Part shown: positions 1 to 6,780 of the stretch, piece by piece
Layout: the number at the start of each line of letters is the position of its first letter
How positions within the stretch are numbered: the first letter of the stretch is position 1
NCBI GenBank assembly: GCA_028287745.1
Contig: JAQBPB010000073.1
Location: 22,163-86,162, forward strand
Source: Chloroflexota bacterium
Lineage (GTDB): Bacteria > Chloroflexota > Chloroflexia > Chloroheliales > Chloroheliaceae
Direction of reading: 5' to 3'
DNA: 64,000 nucleotides
Translations under genes and position numbers: made by a program
Notes under the pieces: generated by a model
What the model was told of the DNA's origin: nothing
The model's database searches: none
The model's input: the letters and a program-made list of their open reading frames with translations, nothing else

Positions 1-1
1 G

Positions 2-1081
2 CTGGAAGCTATTTGCGAGCTTTACCCGGACGCGCCGATTTATACCTCGATTTACAGCCCTGAACGGGTAATGCACCGCTTTGACGGGCGGGATGTGCGC
101 ACTTCTTTTATGCAAAAACTGCCGGGTGTAATCAAACACCACCAGGCTTATTTACCTTTTTACTCCTTCGCTTTTGAAAGTTTCGACCTATCCGGCTACG
201 ACCTGGTTATAAGCAGTTCGTCGGCCTGGGCCAAGGGAGTCAAAACTTCGCCGGATACTTTGCATATTTGCTACTGCCATACCCCGATGCGGTTTGTCTG
301 GCAGTTCGATGAATATGCCAAGCGCGAGCGCATGAAGGGCCCGGCCAGGGCAGCCTTGCCATTGTTTTTGAACTATGTTAGACTCTGGGACGTCAAATCG
401 GCCCAGCGGCCGGACTTTTATGTGGCTAATTCACGGACAGTTGCCCGGCGGATTACCGAATTCTGGCAGCGTGACTCGGTGGTTATAAACCCGCCGGTAG
501 AGGTAGAAAACATACCTTATCGGGGCAGTCCGCGCCAGGATTTTTATTTGTGGGTAGGCCGTATGGTGCCCTACAAACGGGCCGATGTTGCCATCCGGGC
601 CTTTAAAGAACTGGACCTGCCGCTTAAAGTCGTAGGGACCGGGCGCGACATGGAAGCCCTGAAAGGGCTGGCCGGGCCAAAAACTGAGTTCCTGGGATTT
701 GTGCCGGATGAAGGGGTCCGCGAGCTTTTCACCCAGTGCCGGGCTTTTATCCAGGTGGGCGCTGAGGATTTTGGAATTACGCCGGTCGAAGCAATGGCGG
801 GCGGGGCCCCGGTGATTGCGATCAACCAGTACGGCCCGGCCGAAATAGTAATTGACGGTGAGAACGGCCTCTTTTTTGACCAGCAGACGCCGGAAGCCCT
901 GATCGAGGCGGTCAAACGTTTTGAAAACGACCCCGGCCGGTTTAATTCCGATGAAATCCGGCGCTATGCCGAAACCTTTGACCGGAAGCTTTTCTGCCAG
1001 CGCTTTGGTGATTATGTCAATCAGCGTTGGGAAGAACACCAGGGGAAAAACGGTGCGAAACGCGAGCCGTTGAACGTTTAA
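2..1081 (+). CDS. Glycosyltransferase family 4 (5' end outside window)
   Basis: Transfers an activated sugar to a growing polysaccharide or glycolipid, probably at the cytoplasmic membrane face. The frame is open from base 2, and the codons before the first ATG (position 71) read LEAICELYPDAPIYTS, a typical GT4 N-terminal strand, so the gene begins upstream of the window. The C-terminal Rossmann half shows the nucleotide-sugar signature GAEDFGITPVEAMAGG (about 255-270 in-window) with the usual pair of glutamates, preceded by FYLWVGRMVPYKRADVA. The stop is TAA at 1079-1081. Two Wzz-type genes and a tyrosine autokinase follow on the same strand, which points to exopolysaccharide or capsule assembly. 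The exact sugar and acceptor cannot be read from the sequence. Confidence 0.9.
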   Translation: MEAICELYPDAPIYTSIYSPERVMHRFDGRDVRTSFMQKLPGVIKHHQAYLPFYSFAFESFDLSGYDLVISSSSAWAKGVKTSPDTLHICYCHTPMRFVWQFDEYAKRERMKGPARAALPLFLNYVRLWDVKSAQRPDFYVANSRTVARRITEFWQRDSVVINPPVEVENIPYRGSPRQDFYLWVGRMVPYKRADVAIRAFKELDLPLKVVGTGRDMEALKGLAGPKTEFLGFVPDEGVRELFTQCRAFIQVGAEDFGITPVEAMAGGAPVIAINQYGPAEIVIDGENGLFFDQQTPEALIEAVKRFENDPGRFNSDEIRRYAETFDRKLFCQRFGDYVNQRWEEHQGKNGAKREPLNV

Positions 1082-1094
1082 GGCAAAGAGCGGT

Positions 1095-1206
1095 GGATAA
1101 CGCCTGAGAGGCAGCCGCGTAATACCGGGAAGAGTTCCTGCACAATTGTTCCACTTGCTACCTGCTGGCACCTGAGCAGCGTCCCGTATTACGTTCCAGG
1201 TTATCC
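1095..1206 (+). promoter_or_regulatory. Nested inverted repeats, possible structured leader of the wzz genes
   Basis: The 182-bp gap between the glycosyltransferase and the first wzz gene holds two nested stems. The outer arms are GGATAACGCCTG (1095-1106) and CAGGTTATCC (1197-1206), with a 2-nt bulge. The inner arms are CGTAATACCGGGA (1118-1130) and TCCCGTATTACG (1182-1193), with a 1-nt bulge. There is no T-run after it, so it is not a simple terminator. It could be a folded 5' leader or an RNA element. I do not recognise a known riboswitch class. Confidence 0.4.
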
Positions 1207-1263
1207 CGGTCATCGGTCTACAGTAAATTTAGAAAATTTGGAACGAGGGTAAGTCAACAAGTT

Positions 1264-2229
1264 ATGGAATTAAGGCGTTACTGGCAAATAATCCGGCGTT
1301 ACTGGCTTGTGATTGGGTTATTAACTTTAATCGGAGTAGTAGCGGCTGTCCAATACTACACCGCCAACCCACCAAGTTACCAGGCGACGGCAATAGTTAA
1401 TGTTTCACAGTTGCCGACCCCCGGTGATATCTATTCGGGCCTGTATGCCAACCAGGCCAGTGACTACGCTACCGATGAACTGGTGAAAATTATTCCCGGC
1501 AACGTTTTTATGACCGCTGTCTCGACCCAGCTCAAAGAAGGTAATATCAACTTCCCACCGGATGCCCTGAAGGGTATGGTTAATTTGGAGCCAAAAAACC
1601 GGACCATTACCATTACCGTCAACAATAGCGACCGGAACGCCGCCCTTAAAATCGCCCAGACCGTCGCCAATACTTTGCAAAACTCGGCCGCAGAGTACCT
1701 CCAACCCCGGCAGGTCCAGGTCAGAGTGATTGATTTACCCGAACAAAGCAACCTTAGCGGGGGCCGGACCGTTCTACTGGCAATGGTCCGTATCCTGGCC
1801 GGTCTATTGGCCGGGGTAGCCCTGGCTTTCCTGCTGGCCTACCTGGATAACACTATCCGCAGCAAGGCTGAACTGGAAGAAATCCTGGGCTTGCCGGTAA
1901 TGGGCTATATCCCGGTAGCCAGCAAGTTGGAAGCCAGCCACGCAATTCAGGCAGTCCAGACAGCCGAAGACCCGCTGATCAATAACAGGCTGAGCGCCAT
2001 CCAGCGCCCGGCGACACCGCCCGTACCGCTGGCGCCGCCGATACAACCGGCTACGGCTCCGCCTATCGTGGCGGAACTGCCGACCGTCCGGCCGGAAACC
2101 TATAAGGCCGAAACCGGCACGATTGTAACCGAAGAAACTGGCAGTGTCCCGGTTAAGACCAGGCGCACTACCCGGCCCCGCAAAGACCAGGCTGGTGCCG
2201 GAAGCAAAGAAGAACTACCCAGGCTTTAA
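1264..2229 (+). CDS. Wzz/YveK-type polysaccharide chain-length protein
   Basis: Polysaccharide co-polymerase that sets chain length and partners with a BY-type tyrosine kinase. It has the classic layout: a short cytoplasmic N-terminus (MELRRYWQIIRRYW), a membrane helix at about 14-32, an extracytoplasmic domain with the PPSYQATAIVNVSQ strand, and a second helix at about 170-191 followed by DNTIRSKAELEEILGLPVMG, the segment that contacts the kinase. A Pro/Ala-rich tail of about 85 residues (240-321) is longer than in most family members. The ATG at 1264 lies 12 nt after a GAGGG Shine-Dalgarno-like stretch. A second copy of the family follows 34 bp downstream, so the pair is probably co-transcribed with the kinase gene at 3086. 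Confidence 0.88.
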   Translation: MELRRYWQIIRRYWLVIGLLTLIGVVAAVQYYTANPPSYQATAIVNVSQLPTPGDIYSGLYANQASDYATDELVKIIPGNVFMTAVSTQLKEGNINFPPDALKGMVNLEPKNRTITITVNNSDRNAALKIAQTVANTLQNSAAEYLQPRQVQVRVIDLPEQSNLSGGRTVLLAMVRILAGLLAGVALAFLLAYLDNTIRSKAELEEILGLPVMGYIPVASKLEASHAIQAVQTAEDPLINNRLSAIQRPATPPVPLAPPIQPATAPPIVAELPTVRPETYKAETGTIVTEETGSVPVKTRRTTRPRKDQAGAGSKEELPRL

Positions 2230-2263
2230 GTCAGCTTAACCGATTGAGCGATAAGGACTTCCA

Positions 2264-3064
2264 TTGCAGCTTAAAGAAATACTAAACATTATACGCAAAC
2301 GCTGGTGGTTAGCCCTGGTAGTGGTCCTGGCAGCCATGACCGCAGCTTTCTTTTATAGTATTGCCCAACCTAAAATTTACGAAACTTCGGTCACGGTCCA
2401 GGGCAAACCGGCCAAACCGGACGAAAACCTGAACAATACAATCAAGTCGGAAGTCCGGCGCCTGCCAACTACCCTGAAATCGACCGATACGGCTGCCCGG
2501 ATTGACCAACGCGGCCACTTCGACCTGGGACCGGCTGCCATCGCCGCCAAGATTACTTCCGTACCCAAACCGGACGAGTTTTACCTTTTGATTACGGTCA
2601 GCGATACGGTTCCGGAACGCGCCGCCAATATCGCGAATGCCGCCGCCGATATTATCCGGGAGGATAATTTGCAGGCGGTCGCCCTGGCTCCGGACGACTC
2701 GAAAATCTTCTTTGATAAGACCGCTAAAGCGCCTGTGCCGGACCGGCCCTCAACGCCGCGCACCAACCTGAATACAGCGGCAGCCGGGGCGTTAGGGCTG
2801 GTGATAGGGCTAATTCTGATCTTTATCGTTGATTTTTTTGATACCAGTATTCGCACCCAGGAAGATGTGGAGCGGCTTACCGGCCTGAACGTGCTTGGAA
2901 CGATACCGAGCTGGCGCGGAGCTGGCCCGGTCGCGGAGCCGGTTTCAGGGATTAGCCGGTCCAGTCCGGTCCCGGTTAAACGATTGGATGGCGCAGCGGG
3001 TGATGCCGGGACACCCCCGGATACCGGCCAACCTAGCGGAATAAAAGAACCTAGAAACAGCTAA
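2264..3064 (+). CDS. Second Wzz/YveK-type chain-length protein
   Basis: Same architecture as its upstream neighbour: MQLKEILNIIRKRWW, a membrane helix at about 14-33, an extracytoplasmic domain, a second helix at about 170-191, then DFFDTSIRTQEDVERLTGLNVLG and a short Pro-rich tail. The start is TTG at 2264 with an AAGGAC ribosome-binding site close before it. The two Wzz-type proteins differ in sequence and in the extracytoplasmic domain, so this is an old duplication and not a recent copy. They may form a hetero-oligomer or act on different polymers; nothing in the sequence decides this. The tyrosine kinase gene starts 21 bp downstream. Confidence 0.87.
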   Translation: MQLKEILNIIRKRWWLALVVVLAAMTAAFFYSIAQPKIYETSVTVQGKPAKPDENLNNTIKSEVRRLPTTLKSTDTAARIDQRGHFDLGPAAIAAKITSVPKPDEFYLLITVSDTVPERAANIANAAADIIREDNLQAVALAPDDSKIFFDKTAKAPVPDRPSTPRTNLNTAAAGALGLVIGLILIFIVDFFDTSIRTQEDVERLTGLNVLGTIPSWRGAGPVAEPVSGISRSSPVPVKRLDGAAGDAGTPPDTGQPSGIKEPRNS

Positions 3065-3085
3065 TAAACCAAGGAGTTACCAGGC

Positions 3086-3814
3086 GTGAGCCTTCAAATA
3101 ACAAATTTCAACCAGAAACAGTCTGCTACCCCCGGCCCGGAAGTGCTGGTCACAGTAATTGACCCGCGCTCCCAGGTATCGGAAGCTTACCGGACCCTGC
3201 GGACAAATATTCAGTTTAGCAGCCTGGAAAAGCCGGTTAAGACCCTTTTGTTGACCAGCGCGCGCTCCGGGGAAGATAAATCCACCGCCGTAGCAAACCT
3301 GGCGGTAACTTTTGCCCAGATGGGTAGCCGGGTAATTTTAGTGGATGCCGACTTACGGCGGCCTTCCCAGCATTCTATCTTTGGTACTTCCAACGAACAG
3401 GGGCTTACCGGGACGCTGCTGAGCGCCGGGAGCAACGGCACTACCAGGAATTTAGCCGCCTGGAATGAACTGCCTTTAAGCGAGACCCAGGTCCCAAACC
3501 TGCGCCTGTTGAGCAGCGGGCCCCTGCCGCCCAACCCGGCCGAAGTGCTGAATTCTAACCTGATGGGCGAACTGATCAACCGGCTAAGTACGGAAGCGGA
3601 TTACGTGCTGTTTGATGCGCCGCCGCTGCTGGCGGTGGCCGACGCCGCTATCCTGGCCGCCCGGTTAGACGCGACCTTGCTGGTCCTCAAGGCCGGTAAG
3701 ACCAACCGCGACGACGCCCGCGAAGCAAAGGAGCAACTGGAAAAAGTTCATGCTCATTTGATCGGGACCATTCTAAACAATGCCCGCCCGGTTAAAGCGC
3801 GCTACAGCTATTAA
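3086..3814 (+). CDS. BY-kinase, capsular polysaccharide tyrosine autokinase (CpsD/CapB type)
   Basis: Cytoplasmic ATPase-like tyrosine kinase that phosphorylates its own C-terminal tyrosines and works with the Wzz-type proteins encoded just upstream. Seen: the N-terminal EAYRTLRTNIQFSS motif, a Walker A region SARSGEDKSTA (about 57-67), Walker A' VILVDADLRRP, and Walker B YVLFDAPPLL. Family members normally have GEGKS in the P-loop; here the second glycine is Asp (GEDKS). The C-terminal tyrosine cluster is reduced to RYSY, the last four residues. The length of 242 aa is normal for the stand-alone cytoplasmic form. The start is GTG at 3086 after AAGGAG. It is the last gene of the exopolysaccharide run and is followed by an intrinsic terminator. 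Confidence 0.88.
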   Translation: MSLQITNFNQKQSATPGPEVLVTVIDPRSQVSEAYRTLRTNIQFSSLEKPVKTLLLTSARSGEDKSTAVANLAVTFAQMGSRVILVDADLRRPSQHSIFGTSNEQGLTGTLLSAGSNGTTRNLAAWNELPLSETQVPNLRLLSSGPLPPNPAEVLNSNLMGELINRLSTEADYVLFDAPPLLAVADAAILAARLDATLLVLKAGKTNRDDAREAKEQLEKVHAHLIGTILNNARPVKARYSY

Positions 3815-3832
3815 AGAGTAATAAAAGTTTTG

Positions 3833-3863
3833 AAAAGACGGTGACCGGGTTACCGTCTTTTTT
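3833..3863 (+). terminator. Intrinsic terminator of the exopolysaccharide operon
   Basis: AAAAGACGGT (3833-3842) pairs with ACCGTCTTTT (3852-3861), and the T-run continues to 3863. It lies 19 bp after the kinase stop codon. Confidence 0.88.
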
Positions 3864-3976
3864 AATCCAGGTTTTCCTGACCGGGCGGCGGCTACAGCCT
3901 GAAAAAGGACCATAGAAACTCAAAAGCTTAATATTTTGGCCGGGTTAGCCGGGAATGACCAGCGTCATAACTTTTT

Positions 3977-3992
3977 TGTGTCACATCACACA
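3977..3992. promoter_or_regulatory. CRP-like palindrome
   Basis: TGTGT-N6-ACACA is a perfect 5+5 inverted repeat with the half-site and spacer geometry of CRP/FNR-family operators (TGTGA-N6-TCACA). It sits about 145 bp upstream of the membrane-protein gene at 4135. No CRP-family gene is present in the window, so the binding protein is unknown. Confidence 0.3.
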
Positions 3993-4134
3993 TTCCTGCG
4001 CTAAATTATGTAATACTCTCAATTTTGCTAGTACTTTATATTCTGGTGCTATTCTGCTATTTTCCTGTCCGCTTCTTTATAAGAAGGGGAAGCGGGATTA
4101 GTAATACCATAATTTAACCGCAAAAGGAGCAAAA

Positions 4135-6054
4135 ATGTCGGATACGCTCTTGAAATGGGCCAGGAAAAGACTTTTTGGGAAAGTCTTGGCCAGCGCGTTA
4201 GGCGCGTTTTGTATTGCTACCCTGGCGGTTTTGGGCGAAGCGCGCCTGGCACAGGCCCAGACCAGCGGGCAAATCGAAGTAGCTAAAGAACGCGCTATCG
4301 AGCTTATCGGAGAACGCGGGCCGCTGCTTATTGATAGCATCCATACCCGCTATAGCCAGGTGCAAGCCGGGCGGTTGGTCTGGCTGGCCCTGGTCCTGAT
4401 TATATTGCTGCCGCTTATCGGGTTTGTAGGCACCTTGCTCTACCCGAAAATAAAAGGGAAAACTATCAACCAGCGCCTGCCCGGTGTACCCGTAGGCCGC
4501 TTGAACCAGCTTTATTTCGTCCAGGCGGTGGTTATAGGCGTGGTGTTGCTGGCCCTGGGCTTCTTTTTATGGCTAATCCAGTTATGGACCGGGTCGCTGG
4601 GGACTGTTACCAATCCCCAGATCGCTCTCCAGGAACAAGCCATCACCTATATTGTCGAGAACCGGCGGGCCCTGGTAGAAAACTATACCGAAATTTTTGT
4701 GGGCGTGGCCGAAGAACTGGGCGCGGACCCGGAGCAAGTGCTACTCACGACTATTATAGATAACGGGCAGAAATTCCGGGAGGACCCGCTGCTAAACATG
4801 ACCAGCCGGATTATTAATTTTAGCTGGCCGCTCTTTAGCAATTTCTACATGATTATTTTTATGGGTGTCTTGATTTTCTTCTTGCGCCGCATCTGGCCTG
4901 ATATCAAGAACATGCTGCGCTATCCAATTGAAGTGCTGGCCGCCGAACGAGAGGGCCGGCCTGTCCCAATCTTTGAAGGAGCGCGGCCCGTTAAAAAAGG
5001 CCAACCGGCCCCTTACCCGGCTCAACCGCCCGTTCAAGCACCGTATAACAACTTTCAACCGGGCCGTCCCGGACCGCAGCCGCCTTATAACCAACCTCCG
5101 GGACAACCCGGACAACCTTACAATGCCAGGCCAAACCCACAGGCGCCCTACGGTCAGCCCGGGCAACCTTACAATGCCGGGCCAAACCGGCAGCAGCCTT
5201 ACCCTGGCAACCAACCCCTGCCACCCCGGCCGGTTGGCCCCTACCAGCAGCCGGTAAACCAGCCGCCCGCCTATGTGGGCCAACCGGCTCCGCAACCTGG
5301 CCCGGGCTACCGGGGCCCGCAGCAGGGTGCCCAGCCGAAACCGGGCTTCGGGTTTCCAGCCCAGCAAGTCCCCAACTACCAGCCAAACCAGGCGCCCTAT
5401 GGAATGCCGCCCCAGGGCCAGGATGCGGCGGTATCGGTGATGTGGTCTTACGCCAGGCGAATTATCTGGACCGAAGTAAAGGTGCTTATGGCATTTGCGG
5501 TGCTGGCCCTGGTCCTGGCAGTCGTGATGGGCGTCTTTTTGGCGCTCTTCTTTGGCACAATCATCAGCTTGCTGGTAGACCTGACCAGTGTCGCGATGAT
5601 TTATTTCATCCGGCTGGACGGCTCGTCCCTGATTATCACCGGGTCTACCCTGCTGGTGTTAATCTTCCTGGCGGAATGCATGCTGCTATTTATCGGAGCT
5701 TTTGTCTTCTTAATCGGCAAGTTGCTGGACGCTTTGCGGTTCGCCTTCACCGGGCTGCTGACCTGGAAGCAAAGCGGGCACCTGATTTGGAGGAATTTCG
5801 TGCGGTTCGCCTGGGTGGTATTCATAGCCACCGTGCTGGGTGCGGGGCTTTCCTGGCTTGCCACAAATATCGTAGTCTTCTTTATCTCCGCCGACAATCC
5901 TAACTGGTTCCTGTGCCTGGTTAGCGCTCCGCTGATTTTGCTGGTCGGGTTAAACCTGGGGATGTGGCTGCTGCGCGGCTTCAAGACCCTGAAAAAGCTG
6001 TTCCGCAATACTGAGTCGTATGAAATACTGGCGGCGGCAGCCGGGAACTATTAA
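4135..6054 (+). CDS. Multi-pass membrane protein with proline-rich cytoplasmic or surface loop, unknown function
   Basis: Not recognised as a named family. The N-terminus (about 1-43) looks like a signal segment ending ARLAQAQT. Hydrophobic segments follow near 80-103, 130-152 and 230-252. A stretch at about 283-430 is very rich in Pro, Gln, Gly, Asn and Tyr with repeated QPYNA and GQPGQPYN motifs. The C-terminal third holds at least four more membrane helices. The layout, two membrane blocks joined by a low-complexity PQGNY linker, suggests a scaffold, but this is inference. The start ATG has an AAAGGAGC ribosome-binding site 6 nt upstream. The gene stands alone between a terminator and a convergent unit. 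Confidence 0.75.
   Translation: MSDTLLKWARKRLFGKVLASALGAFCIATLAVLGEARLAQAQTSGQIEVAKERAIELIGERGPLLIDSIHTRYSQVQAGRLVWLALVLIILLPLIGFVGTLLYPKIKGKTINQRLPGVPVGRLNQLYFVQAVVIGVVLLALGFFLWLIQLWTGSLGTVTNPQIALQEQAITYIVENRRALVENYTEIFVGVAEELGADPEQVLLTTIIDNGQKFREDPLLNMTSRIINFSWPLFSNFYMIIFMGVLIFFLRRIWPDIKNMLRYPIEVLAAEREGRPVPIFEGARPVKKGQPAPYPAQPPVQAPYNNFQPGRPGPQPPYNQPPGQPGQPYNARPNPQAPYGQPGQPYNAGPNRQQPYPGNQPLPPRPVGPYQQPVNQPPAYVGQPAPQPGPGYRGPQQGAQPKPGFGFPAQQVPNYQPNQAPYGMPPQGQDAAVSVMWSYARRIIWTEVKVLMAFAVLALVLAVVMGVFLALFFGTIISLLVDLTSVAMIYFIRLDGSSLIITGSTLLVLIFLAECMLLFIGAFVFLIGKLLDALRFAFTGLLTWKQSGHLIWRNFVRFAWVVFIATVLGAGLSWLATNIVVFFISADNPNWFLCLVSAPLILLVGLNLGMWLLRGFKTLKKLFRNTESYEILAAAAGNY
5110..5195 (+). repeat. Direct repeats encoding QPYNAxPN
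   Basis: Two imperfect copies of a roughly 28-bp unit containing CAACCTTACAATGCC sit about 48 bp apart within the proline-rich region of the membrane protein, and encode the repeated GQPYNA(R/G)PN segment. They fit expansion by slippage or unequal exchange. Confidence 0.6.
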
Positions 6055-6061
6055 GCCGCTG

Positions 6062-6105
6062 CCGGGCAGTGTTCTACTAAAAAGATAATGCCCGGTAGGT
6101 AGAAC
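6062..6105 (+). other. Crossing inverted repeats (possible H-type pseudoknot) after the membrane-protein gene
   Basis: CCGGGCA (6062-6068) can pair with TGCCCGG (6089-6095), and GTTCTAC (6071-6077) with GTAGAAC (6099-6105). The two 7-bp helices interleave, as in a pseudoknot. They lie between the stop codon and the terminator. Confidence 0.3.
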
Positions 6106-6114
6106 CGCTATCAA

Positions 6115-6153
6115 AAAAGGGATGGCAGCGCCAAAATCGCTTCCATCCCTTTT
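6115..6153. terminator. Bidirectional intrinsic terminator
   Basis: AAAAGGGATGG (6115-6125) pairs with CCATCCCTTTT (6143-6153), with a further GCG/CGC pairing inside. There are A-runs on the left and T-runs on the right, so it serves both the plus-strand membrane-protein gene and the minus-strand PadR gene. Confidence 0.88.
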
Positions 6154-6172
6154 GTTTTTATACCGGCCCCGG

Positions 6173-6778
6173 CTAATCGCCCGAACGCAAAAAAGCCAGC
6201 CGGTCCAGGCGGGCGGCCAGCAATCCCAGCCATTGCAAATCTGCTTCCAGGTGAAGGATAGCCCCTTCTAATAGAAGGATGCGCATCTCGTTCAGTTCGC
6301 GCTCCTGGAGTGAGCGCGGGTCAACCTCGCCGGGGCTGATAAATATAGATAATTTCAGGCGGTTGCGCTTCAGATCTTCCAGGTGTTTTTTATGATGGGC
6401 CTGTTGCTGCTCGATAATGGTCCAACTGGTCAGGCCGTCGGTGTGGCTGCCGACCACCAGGGCATGTACCATGAGTTTTTGAAAAAACTGGCTGCGCACA
6501 TTTTCGAAGGTATCGGCGACCGGCGTTTCCAGCCACTCCATCAGGTCCTGGCGGCCTTCTTCGGTTAGCTGGTAAACCTTGCGGGCGGGTGAATTTTTTT
6601 GCTCGACGGTCTCACAGCTAACTTTGCCTTCCCCGGCCAGCCTGGTCATCTGGGCATAGATTTGCCCGGCGCTAACCGCCCGCATCTGGCTAAAGGTACG
6701 CTCAAACTCCTGTTTCATTTCGTAGCCGTGACGGGGAGTATGGGCCAGCAGGCCCAATAAAGCGTATTTTATGGTCAT
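6173..6778 (-). CDS. PadR-family transcriptional regulator
   Basis: DNA-binding repressor of the PadR family. The winged-helix N-terminus is textbook: MTIKYALLGLLAHTPRHGYEMK, then AGQIYAQMTRLAGEGKV and VYQLTEEGRQDLMEWL. The C-terminal half (about 95-190) is the helical Vir_act_alpha_C dimerisation domain. The length of 201 aa is typical. The ATG at 6778 lies 2 nt after the TAA of the preceding gene, so the two are translationally coupled. PadR-type regulators usually repress their own operon or a neighbour, and the coupled glycosyltransferase fusion is the obvious candidate target. The ligand is not predictable. Confidence 0.92.
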   Translation of the reverse strand: MTIKYALLGLLAHTPRHGYEMKQEFERTFSQMRAVSAGQIYAQMTRLAGEGKVSCETVEQKNSPARKVYQLTEEGRQDLMEWLETPVADTFENVRSQFFQKLMVHALVVGSHTDGLTSWTIIEQQQAHHKKHLEDLKRNRLKLSIFISPGEVDPRSLQERELNEMRILLLEGAILHLEADLQWLGLLAARLDRLAFLRSGD

Positions 6779-6780
6779 CG

